Assembly (NCBI GenBank): GCA_022565355.1
Contig: JAIUMU010000007.1
Location: 45,633 to 109,632 of the forward strand
Direction of reading: 5' to 3'
DNA length: 64,000 nt
DNA from: Idiomarina sp.
GTDB lineage: Bacteria; Pseudomonadota; Gammaproteobacteria; Enterobacterales; Alteromonadaceae
Below are positions 8,644 to 18,304 of this stretch, piece after piece (within the stretch, counting starts at the first letter, position 1; the number at the start of each line of letters is the position of its first letter). The notes beneath the pieces are model-generated. The model saw nothing but the letters and a program-made list of their open reading frames with translations, did not search any database and was not told the DNA's origin. A program made the position numbers and the translations under genes.

Positions 8644-9657
8644 TTATAACGGGCTGAGCTCAGTAAGAGGCCAGCGCGGCCGAACTTTCACTGATAGATC
8701 CACACTTTGCTGCGCTGCTAACCGCTGCGCACCAGCGAACGCTATCATCGCACCATTATCGGTACAAAATTCTGAACGTGGGTAAAATACTTCGCCACCC
8801 AATGCCAACATCGTTTCTTGCAAGGCTTCTCGCAAACGCACGTTAGCACTTACACCGCCCGCCACCACTAAACGCTTCATGCCGGTTTGTTTTAGGGCCC
8901 GCTGGCACTTAATAATCAGGGTATCTACTACCGCATCTTGAAATGCCCGCGCGATATCAGCTTGGGTTTGTGCATCTTTACCATTACTGGCAATGGCTTG
9001 GGCGGCGGCAGTTTTTAAGCCACTAAAAGAGAAATTCAGCCCTGGTTTATCGGTCATTGGCCGCGGAAACTGGAAGCGCCCCGCCACCCCAGAGTTTGCT
9101 AGCGCAGCTAAGCGCGGGCCACCTGGGTAATCTAAGCCCAGCAATTTAGCTGTTTTATCGAATGCTTCACCAGCCGCATCATCAACCGATTCACCGAGTA
9201 ACTGATACTCACCAATACCATTTACCTGCACCAGTTGGGTATGGCCGCCAGACACCAGTAACGCGATAAATGGGAATTGCGGCTGGGTTTCCTCAAGCAT
9301 GGGCGCTAACAGATGCCCCTCCATATGATGCACGCCAACAGCTGGAATATTCCAGCCAAAGGCCAAACTTCTACCAATGGTTGCGCCCACCAGCAAGGCA
9401 CCGATTAAACCGGGGCCAGCAGTGTATGCTATGCCATCAATATCTGCGGCAGTTAGGTTTGCATCAAGTAATGCTTGTTTGATGAGGGGTAATGTTTTGC
9501 GTACATGATCGCGGGATGCCAACTCGGGAACTACGCCGCCGTAATCGGCGTGTAATTTAACTTGGCTATATAAGGCGTGGGCTAACAACCCTTGCTCGGT
9601 ATCATAAATCGCGATACCGGTTTCATCACAAGAGGTTTCAATTCCAAGAACACGCAT
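8644..9657 (-). CDS. tsaD: tRNA N6-adenosine threonylcarbamoyltransferase
   Basis: Transfers threonylcarbamoyl to A37 of ANN-decoding tRNAs, together with TsaB and TsaE. The ASKHA-fold protein has the N-terminal [13 protein letters not shown], the metal-binding HHMEGH motif near residue 110, VSGGHTQL, and [10 protein letters not shown]. The length of 337 is typical. The gene is often next to rpsU in gammaproteobacteria but here follows pilT. The region just before the ATG is an 11-bp hairpin that contains the only purine-rich stretch able to act as a ribosome-binding site, so translation may be controlled by folding. Confidence 0.96.
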   Translation of the reverse strand: MRVLGIETSCDETGIAIYDTEQGLLAHALYSQVKLHADYGGVVPELASRDHVRKTLPLIKQALLDANLTAADIDGIAYTAGPGLIGALLVGATIGRSLAFGWNIPAVGVHHMEGHLLAPMLEETQPQFPFIALLVSGGHTQLVQVNGIGEYQLLGESVDDAAGEAFDKTAKLLGLDYPGGPRLAALANSGVAGRFQFPRPMTDKPGLNFSFSGLKTAAAQAIASNGKDAQTQADIARAFQDAVVDTLIIKCQRALKQTGMKRLVVAGGVSANVRLREALQETMLALGGEVFYPRSEFCTDNGAMIAFAGAQRLAAQQSVDLSVKVRPRWPLTELSPL

Positions 9658-9700
9658 AATACCCGCCTAGCTCGTTAATTCATTTGCAGAGGCGGGTATT
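9658..9700 (-). promoter_or_regulatory. Hairpin in the tsaD leader enclosing its ribosome-binding region
   Basis: Perfect 11-base arms AATACCCGCCT and AGGCGGGTATT, with 21 bases between. The second arm ends directly at the tsaD ATG, and its AGGCGGG is the only Shine-Dalgarno-like stretch. No T tract follows, so it does not look like a terminator of pilT. Translational control is inferred from the geometry. Confidence 0.55.
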
Positions 9701-9723
9701 CTATCGAAAGAATGCGTTTATAA

Positions 9724-10752
9724 CTAGCTGATTTGGCCTAGCTTACTCCGCACCTGTTCGCTAGAGATCTCGCCGCGTTCGGCTAGTTTATTCAACGATT
9801 GTTCCATCGTTTGCATGCCCATAGATGCACCCGTTTGAATCGAAGAATACATCTGCGCTACTTTGTCTTCACGAATCAAGTTCTTAATCGCAGAAGTTGC
9901 CAACATAATTTCATGCGCAGCTACACGACCACCACCAAGTTTCTTGATGAGGATTTGTGAGATTACTGCCCGCAATGATTCCGAAAGCATTGAGCGCACC
10001 ATCGATTTTTCATCACCTGGGAACACATCTACAATCCGATCTATGGTTTTCGGCGCGGAGGTTGTGTGTAACGTAGCGAATACTAAATGCCCTGTTTCAG
10101 CAGCAGTGAGTGCTAAGCGAATGGTTTCTAAATCCCGTAGTTCGCCCACCAGAATTACATCAGGATCTTCCCGTAAGGCTACCCGCAACGCATTTTTAAA
10201 ACTGAGCGTATCGCGGAACACTTCACGTTGGTTAATCAAGCATTTGTTATTTTGGTGCACGAATTCGATAGGATCTTCGATAGTAAGTACGTGGTATGGA
10301 AAAACAGAGTTAATATAATCAACCATTGCCGCAAGGGTTGTTGATTTACCAGAGCCTGTTGGTCCGGTTACCAACACCAAACCACGCGGATATTCAGCAA
10401 TGCGCCGCAAAATCTCGGGGGCGTTTAAATCTTCTAGGGTTTGGATAGTATCCGGAATGGTTCGAAATGCAGCTGCAGGCCCGTTCATTTGCATGAATAC
10501 GTTCGCACGAAAACGCGCCAACCCTTCAATAGCAAACGAGAAATCAACTTCCAGATGTTCTTTAAACTGTTCTTGCTGACGTTCGTTCATCAGCGAGTTA
10601 ACCATTAGTTCAACATCTCGAGAGTTGAGCTTCTGTGTGTTAACCTTAACAAGGTCACCGTCGATTCGCACTAACGCCGGAGAACCAGAAGATAAATGTA
10701 GATCAGAGGCTTCACTTTGTACGCTATATTCTAGTAGTTGTTTGATATCCAT
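9724..10752 (-). CDS. pilT: Type IV pilus retraction ATPase PilT
   Basis: Cytoplasmic hexameric ATPase that depolymerises type IV pili and drives twitching. The 342-residue sequence has an N-terminal PAS-like half, Walker A GPTGSGKSTT (about 130-139), the Asp box with EDPIEF, Walker B ILVGELRD, the His box ATLHTTSA, and the PilT-specific C-terminal SAIKNLIRE motif. A pilU paralogue is not adjacent in this window; the gene lies upstream of tsaD on the same strand and divergent from yggS, the common pilT/yggS layout. Confidence 0.96.
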   Translation of the reverse strand: MDIKQLLEYSVQSEASDLHLSSGSPALVRIDGDLVKVNTQKLNSRDVELMVNSLMNERQQEQFKEHLEVDFSFAIEGLARFRANVFMQMNGPAAAFRTIPDTIQTLEDLNAPEILRRIAEYPRGLVLVTGPTGSGKSTTLAAMVDYINSVFPYHVLTIEDPIEFVHQNNKCLINQREVFRDTLSFKNALRVALREDPDVILVGELRDLETIRLALTAAETGHLVFATLHTTSAPKTIDRIVDVFPGDEKSMVRSMLSESLRAVISQILIKKLGGGRVAAHEIMLATSAIKNLIREDKVAQMYSSIQTGASMGMQTMEQSLNKLAERGEISSEQVRSKLGQIS

Positions 10753-10797
10753 ATAAAACTCTTAAGCTATTGAACTGGAAGAAGACACCCAAGCGCT

Positions 10798-11499
10798 ATG
10801 CAAAAATCATTCGATCTTGCTACAACAGCAAACCGTTACCGCGAAGTACTACAGCGTATTGAGCATGCTGCTACGGCTGTACAACGCATTCCTAACACTA
10901 TAGCACTTCTGGCAGTGAGTAAAACGAAACCTGCAGAAGCAATTGCTGCGCTTTATGCAGCAGGGCAGCGTGATTTTGGTGAAAACTATGTGCAAGAAGG
11001 TATCGATAAAATTCATGAGTTAGAAGAACTTACCGATATCACTTGGCACTTCATTGGCGCTTTACAATCGAACAAAACCAAAGATGTAGCTACGCATTTT
11101 GATTGGGTGCACAGCATTGATCGCGTTAAAATTGTTAACCGATTAAATGAACAACGCCCCAAGCACTTACCACCCCTACAGTGTTTAGTGCAGGTTAATA
11201 TTGATTATGAGCCAACCAAAGCTGGGGTGCAACTAAGCGAACTTGGCGAAATTGCTGAGCAAATCGATAAGGCTAGCCACTTAACTTTGCGTGGTATTAT
11301 GGCCATTCCAAATCCTGATGTTTCAGAGCAAGAAAAGCATAACAGTTTCCAACGGTTAGAAAATGTAATGCAGGAGCTAAAGGCGAAATACCCAAGTGTT
11401 GATACACTTTCATTAGGGATGAGTAATGATTTGGAAGCGGCGATAGCCCATGGTTCAACCATGGTGCGTATTGGTACTGCCTTGTTTGGAAAGCGATAG
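10798..11499 (+). CDS. yggS: PLP homeostasis protein (YggS/YlmE/PROSC family)
   Basis: Single-domain alanine-racemase-like TIM barrel that carries pyridoxal phosphate and buffers free PLP, with effects on amino-acid metabolism. The PLP lysine is K42 in LLAVSKTKP; FGENYVQEG, WHFIGALQSNK, LRGIMAIP and LSLGMSNDLEAAI are the family motifs. Its stop codon lies inside the first unit of a 15-bp tandem repeat. It heads the usual yggS-proC-yggT cluster. Confidence 0.95.
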   Translation: MQKSFDLATTANRYREVLQRIEHAATAVQRIPNTIALLAVSKTKPAEAIAALYAAGQRDFGENYVQEGIDKIHELEELTDITWHFIGALQSNKTKDVATHFDWVHSIDRVKIVNRLNEQRPKHLPPLQCLVQVNIDYEPTKAGVQLSELGEIAEQIDKASHLTLRGIMAIPNPDVSEQEKHNSFQRLENVMQELKAKYPSVDTLSLGMSNDLEAAIAHGSTMVRIGTALFGKR

Positions 11500-11568
11500 G
11501 TTGGAAAGCGATAGGTTGGCGAACGATAGATCGGCAAACGATAGATCGGCAAACGATAGATTGGCGAG
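11494..11568. repeat. Five 15-bp tandem repeats at the 3' end of yggS
   Basis: Five consecutive 15-base units of the type CGATAG(G/A)TTGGCGAA, two of them identical, with a diverged partial unit before them. The yggS stop TAG lies in the first unit. On the minus strand each unit reads as a five-codon FADLS-like peptide, because 15 is a multiple of three. The array sits just ahead of proC. Confidence 0.9.
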
Positions 11569-11626
11569 CACGAAAATAAGTAGCTCCGCCCACACACAAT
11601 TCAGGTAATAAAAGGAACTATGATTT

Positions 11627-12454
11627 ATGAGCAACGATATCCGCACAATTGGTTTTATCGGTGCCGGAAATATGCCGCAAAGCATTCTCGGCGGAATGAT
11701 TAAAGGAGGCTACCCAGCCAGCTCCATTATCGTGAGTAACCCTAGCCGCCCAAAACTAGATATGCTGGAAGAGAAATACGGTATTTATACCAGCCAAGAT
11801 AATCACGAAATTGCTCGTAAAGCCGATGTAATAGTACTCTCCGTAAAGCCACAGTTAATGCGCGAAGTATGTGAAGATTTAAAGGCGAATGTGCAAGGTT
11901 GGGAAGATAAATTAATTATCACCATTGCTGCCGGCTTACGCATGGATAGCTATTACGAATACTTTGGTAACAACATCGCTTTGGTGCGGGTAATGCCAAA
12001 CACACCATCATTGGTAGGTGAAGGCGTTTCCGGTTTAGTTGCCGATGCCAATGTAAGTACAACTGATCGTGATTTTGTAACCCGCGTATTTGATTTTGTA
12101 GGTATTACCATTTGGCTCGAAGAAGAAGATGCTATTGATGTACTTGGCGCCGTAGCGGGAAGTGGGCCTGCATATTTTTTTGAATTTATGCATACTCTAC
12201 AGCGTGCGGCAGAAGAGCTCGGCATTGATAGCGAGCAAGCCCGAGCAATGGTGCAGCAAACCTGCTTAGGTGCTGCAAAAATGGCATCCGAAAGCGATTT
12301 TTCGTTAATTGATTTGCGCAAACAAGTTACCAGTAAAGGCGGTTCTACTGCCAAAGGCGTTGAGGTGTATCAACAAGCCGAACTTGGTAAAATATCCCAA
12401 CGCGCAGTGAACGCAGCGGTAGCTCGCAATCAAGAAATGGCGAAATTGTTTTAA
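11627..12454 (+). CDS. proC: Pyrroline-5-carboxylate reductase
   Basis: Last step of proline synthesis: NAD(P)H-dependent reduction of pyrroline-5-carboxylate. The Rossmann motif is IGFIGAGNM; VLSVKPQLM, RVMPNTPSLVGEG and AVAGSGPAYFFEF follow, and the C-terminal signature TSKGGSTAKGV is intact. The length of 275 is typical. Follows yggS after the tandem repeat; proB and proA are 8 kb away, so the three proline genes share the neighbourhood but not an operon. Confidence 0.96.
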   Translation: MSNDIRTIGFIGAGNMPQSILGGMIKGGYPASSIIVSNPSRPKLDMLEEKYGIYTSQDNHEIARKADVIVLSVKPQLMREVCEDLKANVQGWEDKLIITIAAGLRMDSYYEYFGNNIALVRVMPNTPSLVGEGVSGLVADANVSTTDRDFVTRVFDFVGITIWLEEEDAIDVLGAVAGSGPAYFFEFMHTLQRAAEELGIDSEQARAMVQQTCLGAAKMASESDFSLIDLRKQVTSKGGSTAKGVEVYQQAELGKISQRAVNAAVARNQEMAKLF

Positions 12455-12524
12455 ATTTAGCTTTCATCTACATAACCATAGCGCTGCGCACTACAAAGCA
12501 GCTAATTACGATTAAGGAAAAGAA

Positions 12525-13055
12525 ATGGGGAATGGCGCGCAATTTTTAATCACTACCGCGTTTGGGTTTTATATCATGGCGGTAATTCTTCGTTTATGGA
12601 TGCAATTGGCTCAAGTAGATTACTTTAATCCGTTTTCGCAGTTTATCGTAAAAATAACTGGGCCAGTGCTAGATCCGCTGCGCAGAGTATTCCCTACCCT
12701 TGGTCGCTTTGATATAGCGGCAGCTTTTTTGGCGGCAGCTCTATCGGCGTTGAAAATATACTTAATTGTGCGCTTACAAGTTGGTGGCTTTCCGTATGGT
12801 GTAATGGAGCTATTAATTGCTGCAGTGCATGATGTGGTGGTAACCACTCTCAGTATTATTTTCTGGGTGTTATTGATTCGCGCCATCATGAGTTGGTTCA
12901 GCCAAGGGCGCCATCCACTGGAGTTTGTGTTAGCACAGCTTACGGAACCGATGCTAGCGCCAATACGCCGAATCATCCCACCCATCGGTGGCCTTGATTT
13001 ATCTGTTCTCGTACTGATTCTGATTGTGCGCTTCATACAAATCAGCATTAGTTAA
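12525..13055 (+). CDS. YggT family integral membrane protein
   Basis: The 176-residue protein contains two copies of the YGGT unit, each with two membrane segments: a first unit at about residues 10-95 (DPLRRVFPTLGRFDIAAAF) and a second at about 100-176 (APIRRIIPPIGGLDLSVLV). Family members sit next to proC or cell-division genes in many bacteria; E. coli YggT is linked to osmotic tolerance and potassium, but the molecular role is not settled. AAGGAAAAGAA precedes the ATG. Confidence 0.92.
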   Translation: MGNGAQFLITTAFGFYIMAVILRLWMQLAQVDYFNPFSQFIVKITGPVLDPLRRVFPTLGRFDIAAAFLAAALSALKIYLIVRLQVGGFPYGVMELLIAAVHDVVVTTLSIIFWVLLIRAIMSWFSQGRHPLEFVLAQLTEPMLAPIRRIIPPIGGLDLSVLVLILIVRFIQISIS

Positions 13056-13071
13056 TCACAGGAGTTTAGCA

Positions 13072-13560
13072 ATGCGATTCAGCAAACTTATCGGCGCGAG
13101 TATCGTAGTAGTAGCCAGTGTTCTGGCCTCTGGTTTCACGGTGGCAAGTGCAGCGAATGCCGCGCAAACTGGGCAAGCAGAAGAAGTACAGGGTGGCCAG
13201 TTCACCCGTTTCGATAATTGGGAAGTACACTACATTGCGTTTCCAAGCACGATGCTACAACCTGAAATTGCCAGCCGCTACAATATTCGGCGCTCGGGTG
13301 CGCGTGGCTTAATCAATATTTCCGTGCTGGATACCGCGCGGGAAGATAAGCCAGCACAGCGCGTAGCGTTGCAAGGTTATGCACTAAATAGCGTGGGCCA
13401 ACGAATTAATCTCCAGTTTCGGCGTTTTGTAGAAGAGCCTGCAATTTACTACATCGCAGAAGTTGGCCATGAAAACGAAGATCGACTGCGCTTCTTTATC
13501 ACTATTACCCAAGGCAATCGCAGCGAAGAATTGCGTTTTACCCATACATTTTATCGCTAA
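13072..13560 (+). CDS. DUF4426 domain exported protein
   Basis: 162-residue protein with a signal peptide (about 1-28, ending ASAANAAQ) followed by a DUF4426 domain, a small beta-rich fold with no assigned activity. FDNWEVHYIAFPST opens the domain and FFITITQGNR closes it. The start is the ATG after CAGGAG; a longer frame overlapping yggT lacks a ribosome site. This family is regularly found after yggT in gammaproteobacteria. It probably ends the yggS cluster, since a very strong hairpin follows. Confidence 0.85.
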   Translation: MRFSKLIGASIVVVASVLASGFTVASAANAAQTGQAEEVQGGQFTRFDNWEVHYIAFPSTMLQPEIASRYNIRRSGARGLINISVLDTAREDKPAQRVALQGYALNSVGQRINLQFRRFVEEPAIYYIAEVGHENEDRLRFFITITQGNRSEELRFTHTFYR

Positions 13561-13565
13561 AAAGA

Positions 13566-13632
13566 ATGCCGCTGTTCTTACTTTAAGTAACTTTAAGCAA
13601 CTTTAAGCAACTTAAAGTAAGAACAGCGGCAT
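13566..13632. terminator. Bidirectional hairpin with 22-bp perfect stem
   Basis: The arms 13566-13587 and 13611-13632 are perfect 22-base complements starting ATGCCGCTGTTCTTAC. The 23-base loop contains two further near-copies of AACTTTAAGC, the sequence at the top of the stem. It lies between the convergent DUF4426 and nhaP2 genes, with short T runs on both sides. Confidence 0.75.
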
Positions 13633-13676
13633 CTTTAATTTCCCGGGAACATTCCCCATAACTTCATCAATTCGGC

Positions 13677-15401
13677 TTACTGGGGTTTCACGCCCACTTT
13701 CAAAATTGTCCCGTCATCGGCTACTTCTCGAGCAGTAAACATTAAATTCCCCATTACCACGTGATCACCAACCACTACTCGGCGATGGAAACGGCGCAGG
13801 AAGATATCACTCACCTTAGTATTGAGATCCTCACCGCCTTCTTCTGGCAATACATAGAAGCCTGCCAAATCACCCAAGGTTACATCCGCATTCAACACGA
13901 AATCACCAAAGAAGGATTTCCGATTGATGCGCTTGCTGGTGCCGGTGGAAGCAAGCACTTCACTAATCCTACTCACATCATCTGCAGCCGCTAACACCAT
14001 CAGCGAATCGCCGGCCTGCAGTTTTGGATTCGTATTTGCGCGCAGCCAAACGCCATCGCGAATCAGCCCCACAAAATCGGCCGGCTGGGATAAGTTAATT
14101 TCACTCCAATGATGATCGGCAGCTGCTGAATCATCGGTAATTTCATACACCACAACTTCCAGCACTTGTTTCGAATGAATACTATCAAGCGGCATGCGGT
14201 ACTCTGGCTCTGGCTCCGGTGGGATTTCTAAACCCAGCTTACGCGCTATCCAAGTAATGCTCCACCCTTGCACCACAAGCGATACCAATACCACTACAAA
14301 AGCAATTTCAAAATACAGCTGTTGGTTCTCTAAGCCTGCAATCCATGGGAACAACGCCAGCACGATAGGCACTGCGCCACGCAGCCCCACCCAACTAATA
14401 AAGATTTGATCACGCCACGGAAAACGGAATGGCGCTAAGCTGATGAACACGGCGAGCGGGCGGGCAACAAAAATTAGCACTACCGCAAGAATTAATGCAG
14501 GCACCAAAATATCTAGGGTGGAAGAAGGTGTCATTAACAAACCGAGCATTAAGAACATCACGATTTGCGAAAGCCAAGCAAGCCCATCATGTACGCGCAA
14601 AATATGCATCACTTGTGGCAAACGCGCATTGCCCACTACATAACCCATTAAGTAAACCGCTAAGAAACCACTACCGCCCAGTTGCGCTGTTAAGCCGAAT
14701 ACCAAAACCGCACCAGCTACTGCCAACAGCGGAAAGAATGAAACGTGCAACTCTAAGCGCTTACAGCCCCACACGAAAATTCGGCCACTTAACCAACCCA
14801 CAATGCCACCAACAAGGGCTTGCTGCACGAATAGCAATATCACCCCAGCATTCGTGGGCACATCAGGCTGAGCAAGAACACTTACCAGCGTAACGGTAAG
14901 CATAACGGCCATCGGATCATTACTACCCGATTCAATTTCTAAGGTAGCGGCTACCCGCTCTTTAATTCTTAGTTTTTGTGATTGGAAAATAGAAAATACG
15001 GCAGCCGCATCGGTAGAGCCTAGAATGGCACCGAGGAGCAAGCCCTCAATCCAGGAGAAGCCAAATAGATACGCCGCACTGATACCGGTAATCAAACAAG
15101 TAATAAGCACCCCAAGCGAAGACAACATAGCTGCTGGGCCAAGAGCCACTCGAAAGCGCTCGGGATGGGTGCGTAAACCACCATCAAAGAGGATAATTAC
15201 TAGCGCCACAGAGCCAATCAGCAGGGCGGCATCCGGATTATCAAACTGCAAACCTAGTAAACCTTCATCGCCAGCGAGCATACCAACGCTTAAAAACACC
15301 AGTAGCAAGGGCGCGCCAATACGCACTGAGAACTGCACAGCAAGAATACTGATCACTAATAATGCGCCAGCGATTAGAATAAGTAGGTTTACAGCTTCCA
15401 T
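13677..15401 (-). CDS. nhaP2: Potassium/proton antiporter, NhaP2 (CPA1) type
   Basis: Inner-membrane cation/H+ antiporter that exports K+ or Na+. About 12 membrane segments fill residues 1-390: LFDGGLRT, GAILGSTDAAAVFS with the ion-binding aspartate region, and LRGAVPIVLALFP. A cytoplasmic TrkA-C-like domain (about 405-490) and a CorC/HlyC-like domain (about 495-574) follow, which is the domain order of E. coli CvrA/NhaP2. AAGGAG lies 10 bases before the ATG. The gene is single, convergent with the yggS cluster and divergent from rdgB. The ion preference cannot be read from the sequence. Confidence 0.93.
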   Translation of the reverse strand: MEAVNLLILIAGALLVISILAVQFSVRIGAPLLLVFLSVGMLAGDEGLLGLQFDNPDAALLIGSVALVIILFDGGLRTHPERFRVALGPAAMLSSLGVLITCLITGISAAYLFGFSWIEGLLLGAILGSTDAAAVFSIFQSQKLRIKERVAATLEIESGSNDPMAVMLTVTLVSVLAQPDVPTNAGVILLFVQQALVGGIVGWLSGRIFVWGCKRLELHVSFFPLLAVAGAVLVFGLTAQLGGSGFLAVYLMGYVVGNARLPQVMHILRVHDGLAWLSQIVMFLMLGLLMTPSSTLDILVPALILAVVLIFVARPLAVFISLAPFRFPWRDQIFISWVGLRGAVPIVLALFPWIAGLENQQLYFEIAFVVVLVSLVVQGWSITWIARKLGLEIPPEPEPEYRMPLDSIHSKQVLEVVVYEITDDSAAADHHWSEINLSQPADFVGLIRDGVWLRANTNPKLQAGDSLMVLAAADDVSRISEVLASTGTSKRINRKSFFGDFVLNADVTLGDLAGFYVLPEEGGEDLNTKVSDIFLRRFHRRVVVGDHVVMGNLMFTAREVADDGTILKVGVKPQ

Positions 15402-15526
15402 TGGAAAGAACGAACTCCTTTGCAGTTTTCAGCTTTCGATAATAGCACAGCGAATGAAGTGCGCTATAATGCGGTTTCGCTTTTACTCGTTCTCCGCACT
15501 CTCTGCACAAACATAAAGGTTGATGT

Positions 15527-16183
15527 ATGGTTACCCCTTCTGCACAGCAAATCATTCTTGCCACCGGTAACCCCGGTAAAGTGAAAGAACTCAGTGGGTT
15601 ATTGGCCCCTCGTGGGTGGCAAATCACGCCGCAAACTGAGCTGGGCGTAAGTGATGCAGATGAAACGGGCCTTACCTTTATTGAAAATGCCATTCTGAAA
15701 GCGCGCCACGCGTGCGCCAGCACCGGTAAGCCTGCGTTAGCCGATGATTCTGGCTTAGCCGTGGATATTCTAGGTGGCGCGCCAGGTATTTACTCAGCCC
15801 GCTATGCCGATATCGATGATGGGATAGCCTATAATCGCAGCAACAGCGCAGGTGAGGCACTAAGCAAAGATAGCGCCAATATTGCCAAGTTATTAGCAGC
15901 GTTAGCCGGTGTGCCCATGGAACAACGTGGAGCTGAGTTTCATTGCGTATTGGTATTGATGCAATCCGCTAACGATCCTACCCCACTTATTTGCCATGGC
16001 CGTTGGCGCGGCTTTATCACCGAACAACCTGCTGGCACTGCAGGTTTTGGTTACGATCCTATTTTTTGGGTACCAGAACGCAACTGCACTTCAGCAGAAC
16101 TGAGTAAGGCTGATAAACAACAACTTAGCCATCGCGCCCAAGCATTACAGTTATTAGTACAGCAACTGGCAGGCGCTGCATGA
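15527..16183 (+). CDS. rdgB: XTP/dITP diphosphatase (non-canonical purine NTP pyrophosphatase)
   Basis: Hydrolyses dITP, XTP and related damaged purine nucleotides, keeping them out of DNA and RNA. The Ham1 fold motifs are [12 protein letters not shown] at the N-terminus, [30 protein letters not shown], and [11 protein letters not shown]. The length is 218. The stop overlaps the hemW start (ATGA), so the two are translationally coupled, a very common pair in gammaproteobacteria. Confidence 0.96.
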   Translation: MVTPSAQQIILATGNPGKVKELSGLLAPRGWQITPQTELGVSDADETGLTFIENAILKARHACASTGKPALADDSGLAVDILGGAPGIYSARYADIDDGIAYNRSNSAGEALSKDSANIAKLLAALAGVPMEQRGAEFHCVLVLMQSANDPTPLICHGRWRGFITEQPAGTAGFGYDPIFWVPERNCTSAELSKADKQQLSHRAQALQLLVQQLAGAA

Positions 16184-17373
16184 GTAATAGCCACCTCTCA
16201 AGCTCGCACGCAGCAGAAACAGCAGCATTGCAGTTGCCGCCGTTAAGCCTATATGTGCATATCCCTTGGTGCGTTCAGAAGTGTCCGTATTGCGATTTCA
16301 ATTCCCATGCCCAGCCCGAGGTAATTCCTGAACAACAATATATTGCCTGCTTACTAGATGACCTTGATGCGGATTTGCACTTTGTACAGGGCCGTAAGCT
16401 GGTGTCTATCTTTATTGGTGGCGGCACGCCTAGCTTATTCTCTGCCGCTGGTATCCGGCGGCTATTACAAGAAATTGAACAACGCATTCCATTTCACGAA
16501 ACGATTGAAATTACCTTAGAAGCGAATCCTGGCACGTTCGAAACAGAGCGCTTCGCCGGCTTTGCCGCTGCAGGCGTAAATCGCTTATCTATTGGGGTGC
16601 AAAGTTTACAAGCGCAGCAACTGCAACGCTTAGGGCGCATTCATAACCCACAGCAGGCACAAACGGCCGCGGAGCATGCGAGTACCCTGCCGTTAACGAG
16701 TTTTAACCTGGATTTAATGCACGGCTTGCCGCAACAAACGTTAGCCAGCGCCATGGCTGATTTAGAAGGAATTATTGCGCTTAAACCACCGCATATTTCT
16801 TGGTATCAACTTACCATTGAACCGAACACCATGTTCGCCAGCAAACCGCCCGTATTACCGAATGACGATGTGCTCTGGGAAATATACGAACAGGGGCATT
16901 TGCGCCTTGCGGCGGCTGGTTACGAGCAATATGAAGTAAGTGCGTATGGCCAGCCCGGCCATCGCGGTCAGCACAATTTAAACTATTGGCGATTCGGTGA
17001 TTATCTCGGCATTGGCTGTGGAGCACACGGCAAAATAACCTTACCCGAGCAGGCGCAGATTGTGCGTACAGAAAAGGTGAAGCACCCGCGTGGCTATCTT
17101 GATTTAACGCGCAGTTATACCAACCGGCAATGGCAAGTATCAGCTAGTGAGCGCACCTTCGAATACTTCATGAATCGATTGCGCTTGCTTGAGCCCGTGC
17201 CGAAGCATGAGTTCTCCGCCTATACAGGGTTGCCGCTCGAGCGGGCTGAAACCGCGCTTGCAGATGCCATTACCAAAGGCTTTATTACCAGTACCAGTAG
17301 CCACTGGCAAACTAGCGCCACTGGCCGCTTATATCTGAACCAAGTACTTGCTGATTTGCTCGAAGATGAATAA
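16180..17373 (+). CDS. hemW: Radical SAM heme chaperone HemW
   Basis: Radical SAM protein that inserts heme into acceptor proteins; once misnamed coproporphyrinogen oxidase. The iron-sulfur cysteines are in [14 protein letters not shown] (C-x3-C-x2-C); [23 protein letters not shown] and a C-terminal HemN-like domain follow. The length is 397. It overlaps rdgB by four bases and is followed by a bidirectional terminator. Confidence 0.95.
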   Translation: MSNSHLSSSHAAETAALQLPPLSLYVHIPWCVQKCPYCDFNSHAQPEVIPEQQYIACLLDDLDADLHFVQGRKLVSIFIGGGTPSLFSAAGIRRLLQEIEQRIPFHETIEITLEANPGTFETERFAGFAAAGVNRLSIGVQSLQAQQLQRLGRIHNPQQAQTAAEHASTLPLTSFNLDLMHGLPQQTLASAMADLEGIIALKPPHISWYQLTIEPNTMFASKPPVLPNDDVLWEIYEQGHLRLAAAGYEQYEVSAYGQPGHRGQHNLNYWRFGDYLGIGCGAHGKITLPEQAQIVRTEKVKHPRGYLDLTRSYTNRQWQVSASERTFEYFMNRLRLLEPVPKHEFSAYTGLPLERAETALADAITKGFITSTSSHWQTSATGRLYLNQVLADLLEDE

Positions 17374-17376
17374 AAA

Positions 17377-17418
17377 AACGGCACCGCTAAACAACCTAAA
17401 TGTTGCTGCGATGCCGTT
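17377..17418. terminator. Bidirectional terminator between hemW and trmB
   Basis: Outer arms AACGGCA and TGCCGTT pair perfectly and an inner CAAC/GTTG stem extends the fold. An A tract precedes the hairpin, which gives a T tract for the minus-strand trmB transcript; the plus side has only a TTATTATT stretch. Confidence 0.65.
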
Positions 17419-17452
17419 GCTTATTATTCTGTTAAATTGCTAGCAAGCACTA

Positions 17453-18199
17453 CTAAATCGCAGTGTACTTCATATCCCATACACCGTGGCCAAGGCGCTG
17501 GCCGCGCTGTTCAAATTTAGTAAGTGGCCGCTCTTCTGGGCGAGGAATATAGCTGCCATCTGCGGCTTGATTTGCATAACCAGGCGCCACATTCATTACT
17601 TCCAGCATATGTTCAGCGTAATTTTCCCAATCCGTAGCTAGGTGCAACACGCCGCCCTCTTTAAGTTTGCTGCGTAATAAAGCTACAAAATCTGGTTGAA
17701 TTAAGCGGCGTTTATGGTGGCGCTTTTTATGCCAAGGATCTGGAAAGAAAATTTGCACGCCATCTAAACTGTGCTCTGCAATCCATTCTTTCAACACCAC
17801 CACTGCATCATGCTCAATTACGCGCAAGTTCGTTACATCTTGTTGCTCGGCTTCAAGTAAGCAAGCACCCACTCCGGGCGTATGTACTTCCACACCAATA
17901 AAATTCGTTTCGGGGGCCGCTTTGGCCATTGCCACTAACGATTTACCCATGCCAAAGCCGATTTCCAGAACTACAGGATTCGTGTTGCCAAAAATAGCCG
18001 CAAAATCGAGCTGCTCGCCATGAAACTCGATGCCCATGGTTGGCCATTGCCGCTCTAACGCCCCCGCTTGGCCCTTTGTTAGCCGCCCTTCGCGGCGCAC
18101 AAAGCTGCGCACTTGGCGCATATATCTACCTTCGCTCGTTCGCGGTTCATTTGCTTGCGCAGAATCAGCTGCGTTATCTTGATCTGGTGCCTTGCTCAT
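17453..18199 (-). CDS. trmB: tRNA (guanine-N7-)-methyltransferase
   Basis: SAM-dependent methylation of G46 in the tRNA variable loop. [14 protein letters not shown] is the SAM-binding motif, [11 protein letters not shown] follows, and [16 protein letters not shown] is the family signature with catalytic Asp. The ~30-residue N-terminal tail is polar and low in complexity. The length is 248. GAGG lies before the ATG. Divergent from mutY, the frequent trmB/mutY-yggX arrangement. Confidence 0.95.
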   Translation of the reverse strand: MSKAPDQDNAADSAQANEPRTSEGRYMRQVRSFVRREGRLTKGQAGALERQWPTMGIEFHGEQLDFAAIFGNTNPVVLEIGFGMGKSLVAMAKAAPETNFIGVEVHTPGVGACLLEAEQQDVTNLRVIEHDAVVVLKEWIAEHSLDGVQIFFPDPWHKKRHHKRRLIQPDFVALLRSKLKEGGVLHLATDWENYAEHMLEVMNVAPGYANQAADGSYIPRPEERPLTKFEQRGQRLGHGVWDMKYTAI

Positions 18200-18304
18200 T
18201 TATACCTCGCATATCTATTGGCGCATAGTATACAATTATTTCGCTCATTTAAGCAGCCCAATTCCCATTCACTAATACCAATAAGTAAGCATTTGTAACC
18301 GCCC

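Noticed and set aside
11479..11568. Possible CRISPR array
   Set aside because: Units are 15 bases and directly adjacent with no spacers; no cas genes in the window.
11455..11685. Minus-strand frame with a pentapeptide-repeat-like run (FADLS units)
   Set aside because: It is the reverse reading of the 15-bp tandem repeat at the end of yggS, lacks a ribosome site and overlaps two real genes.
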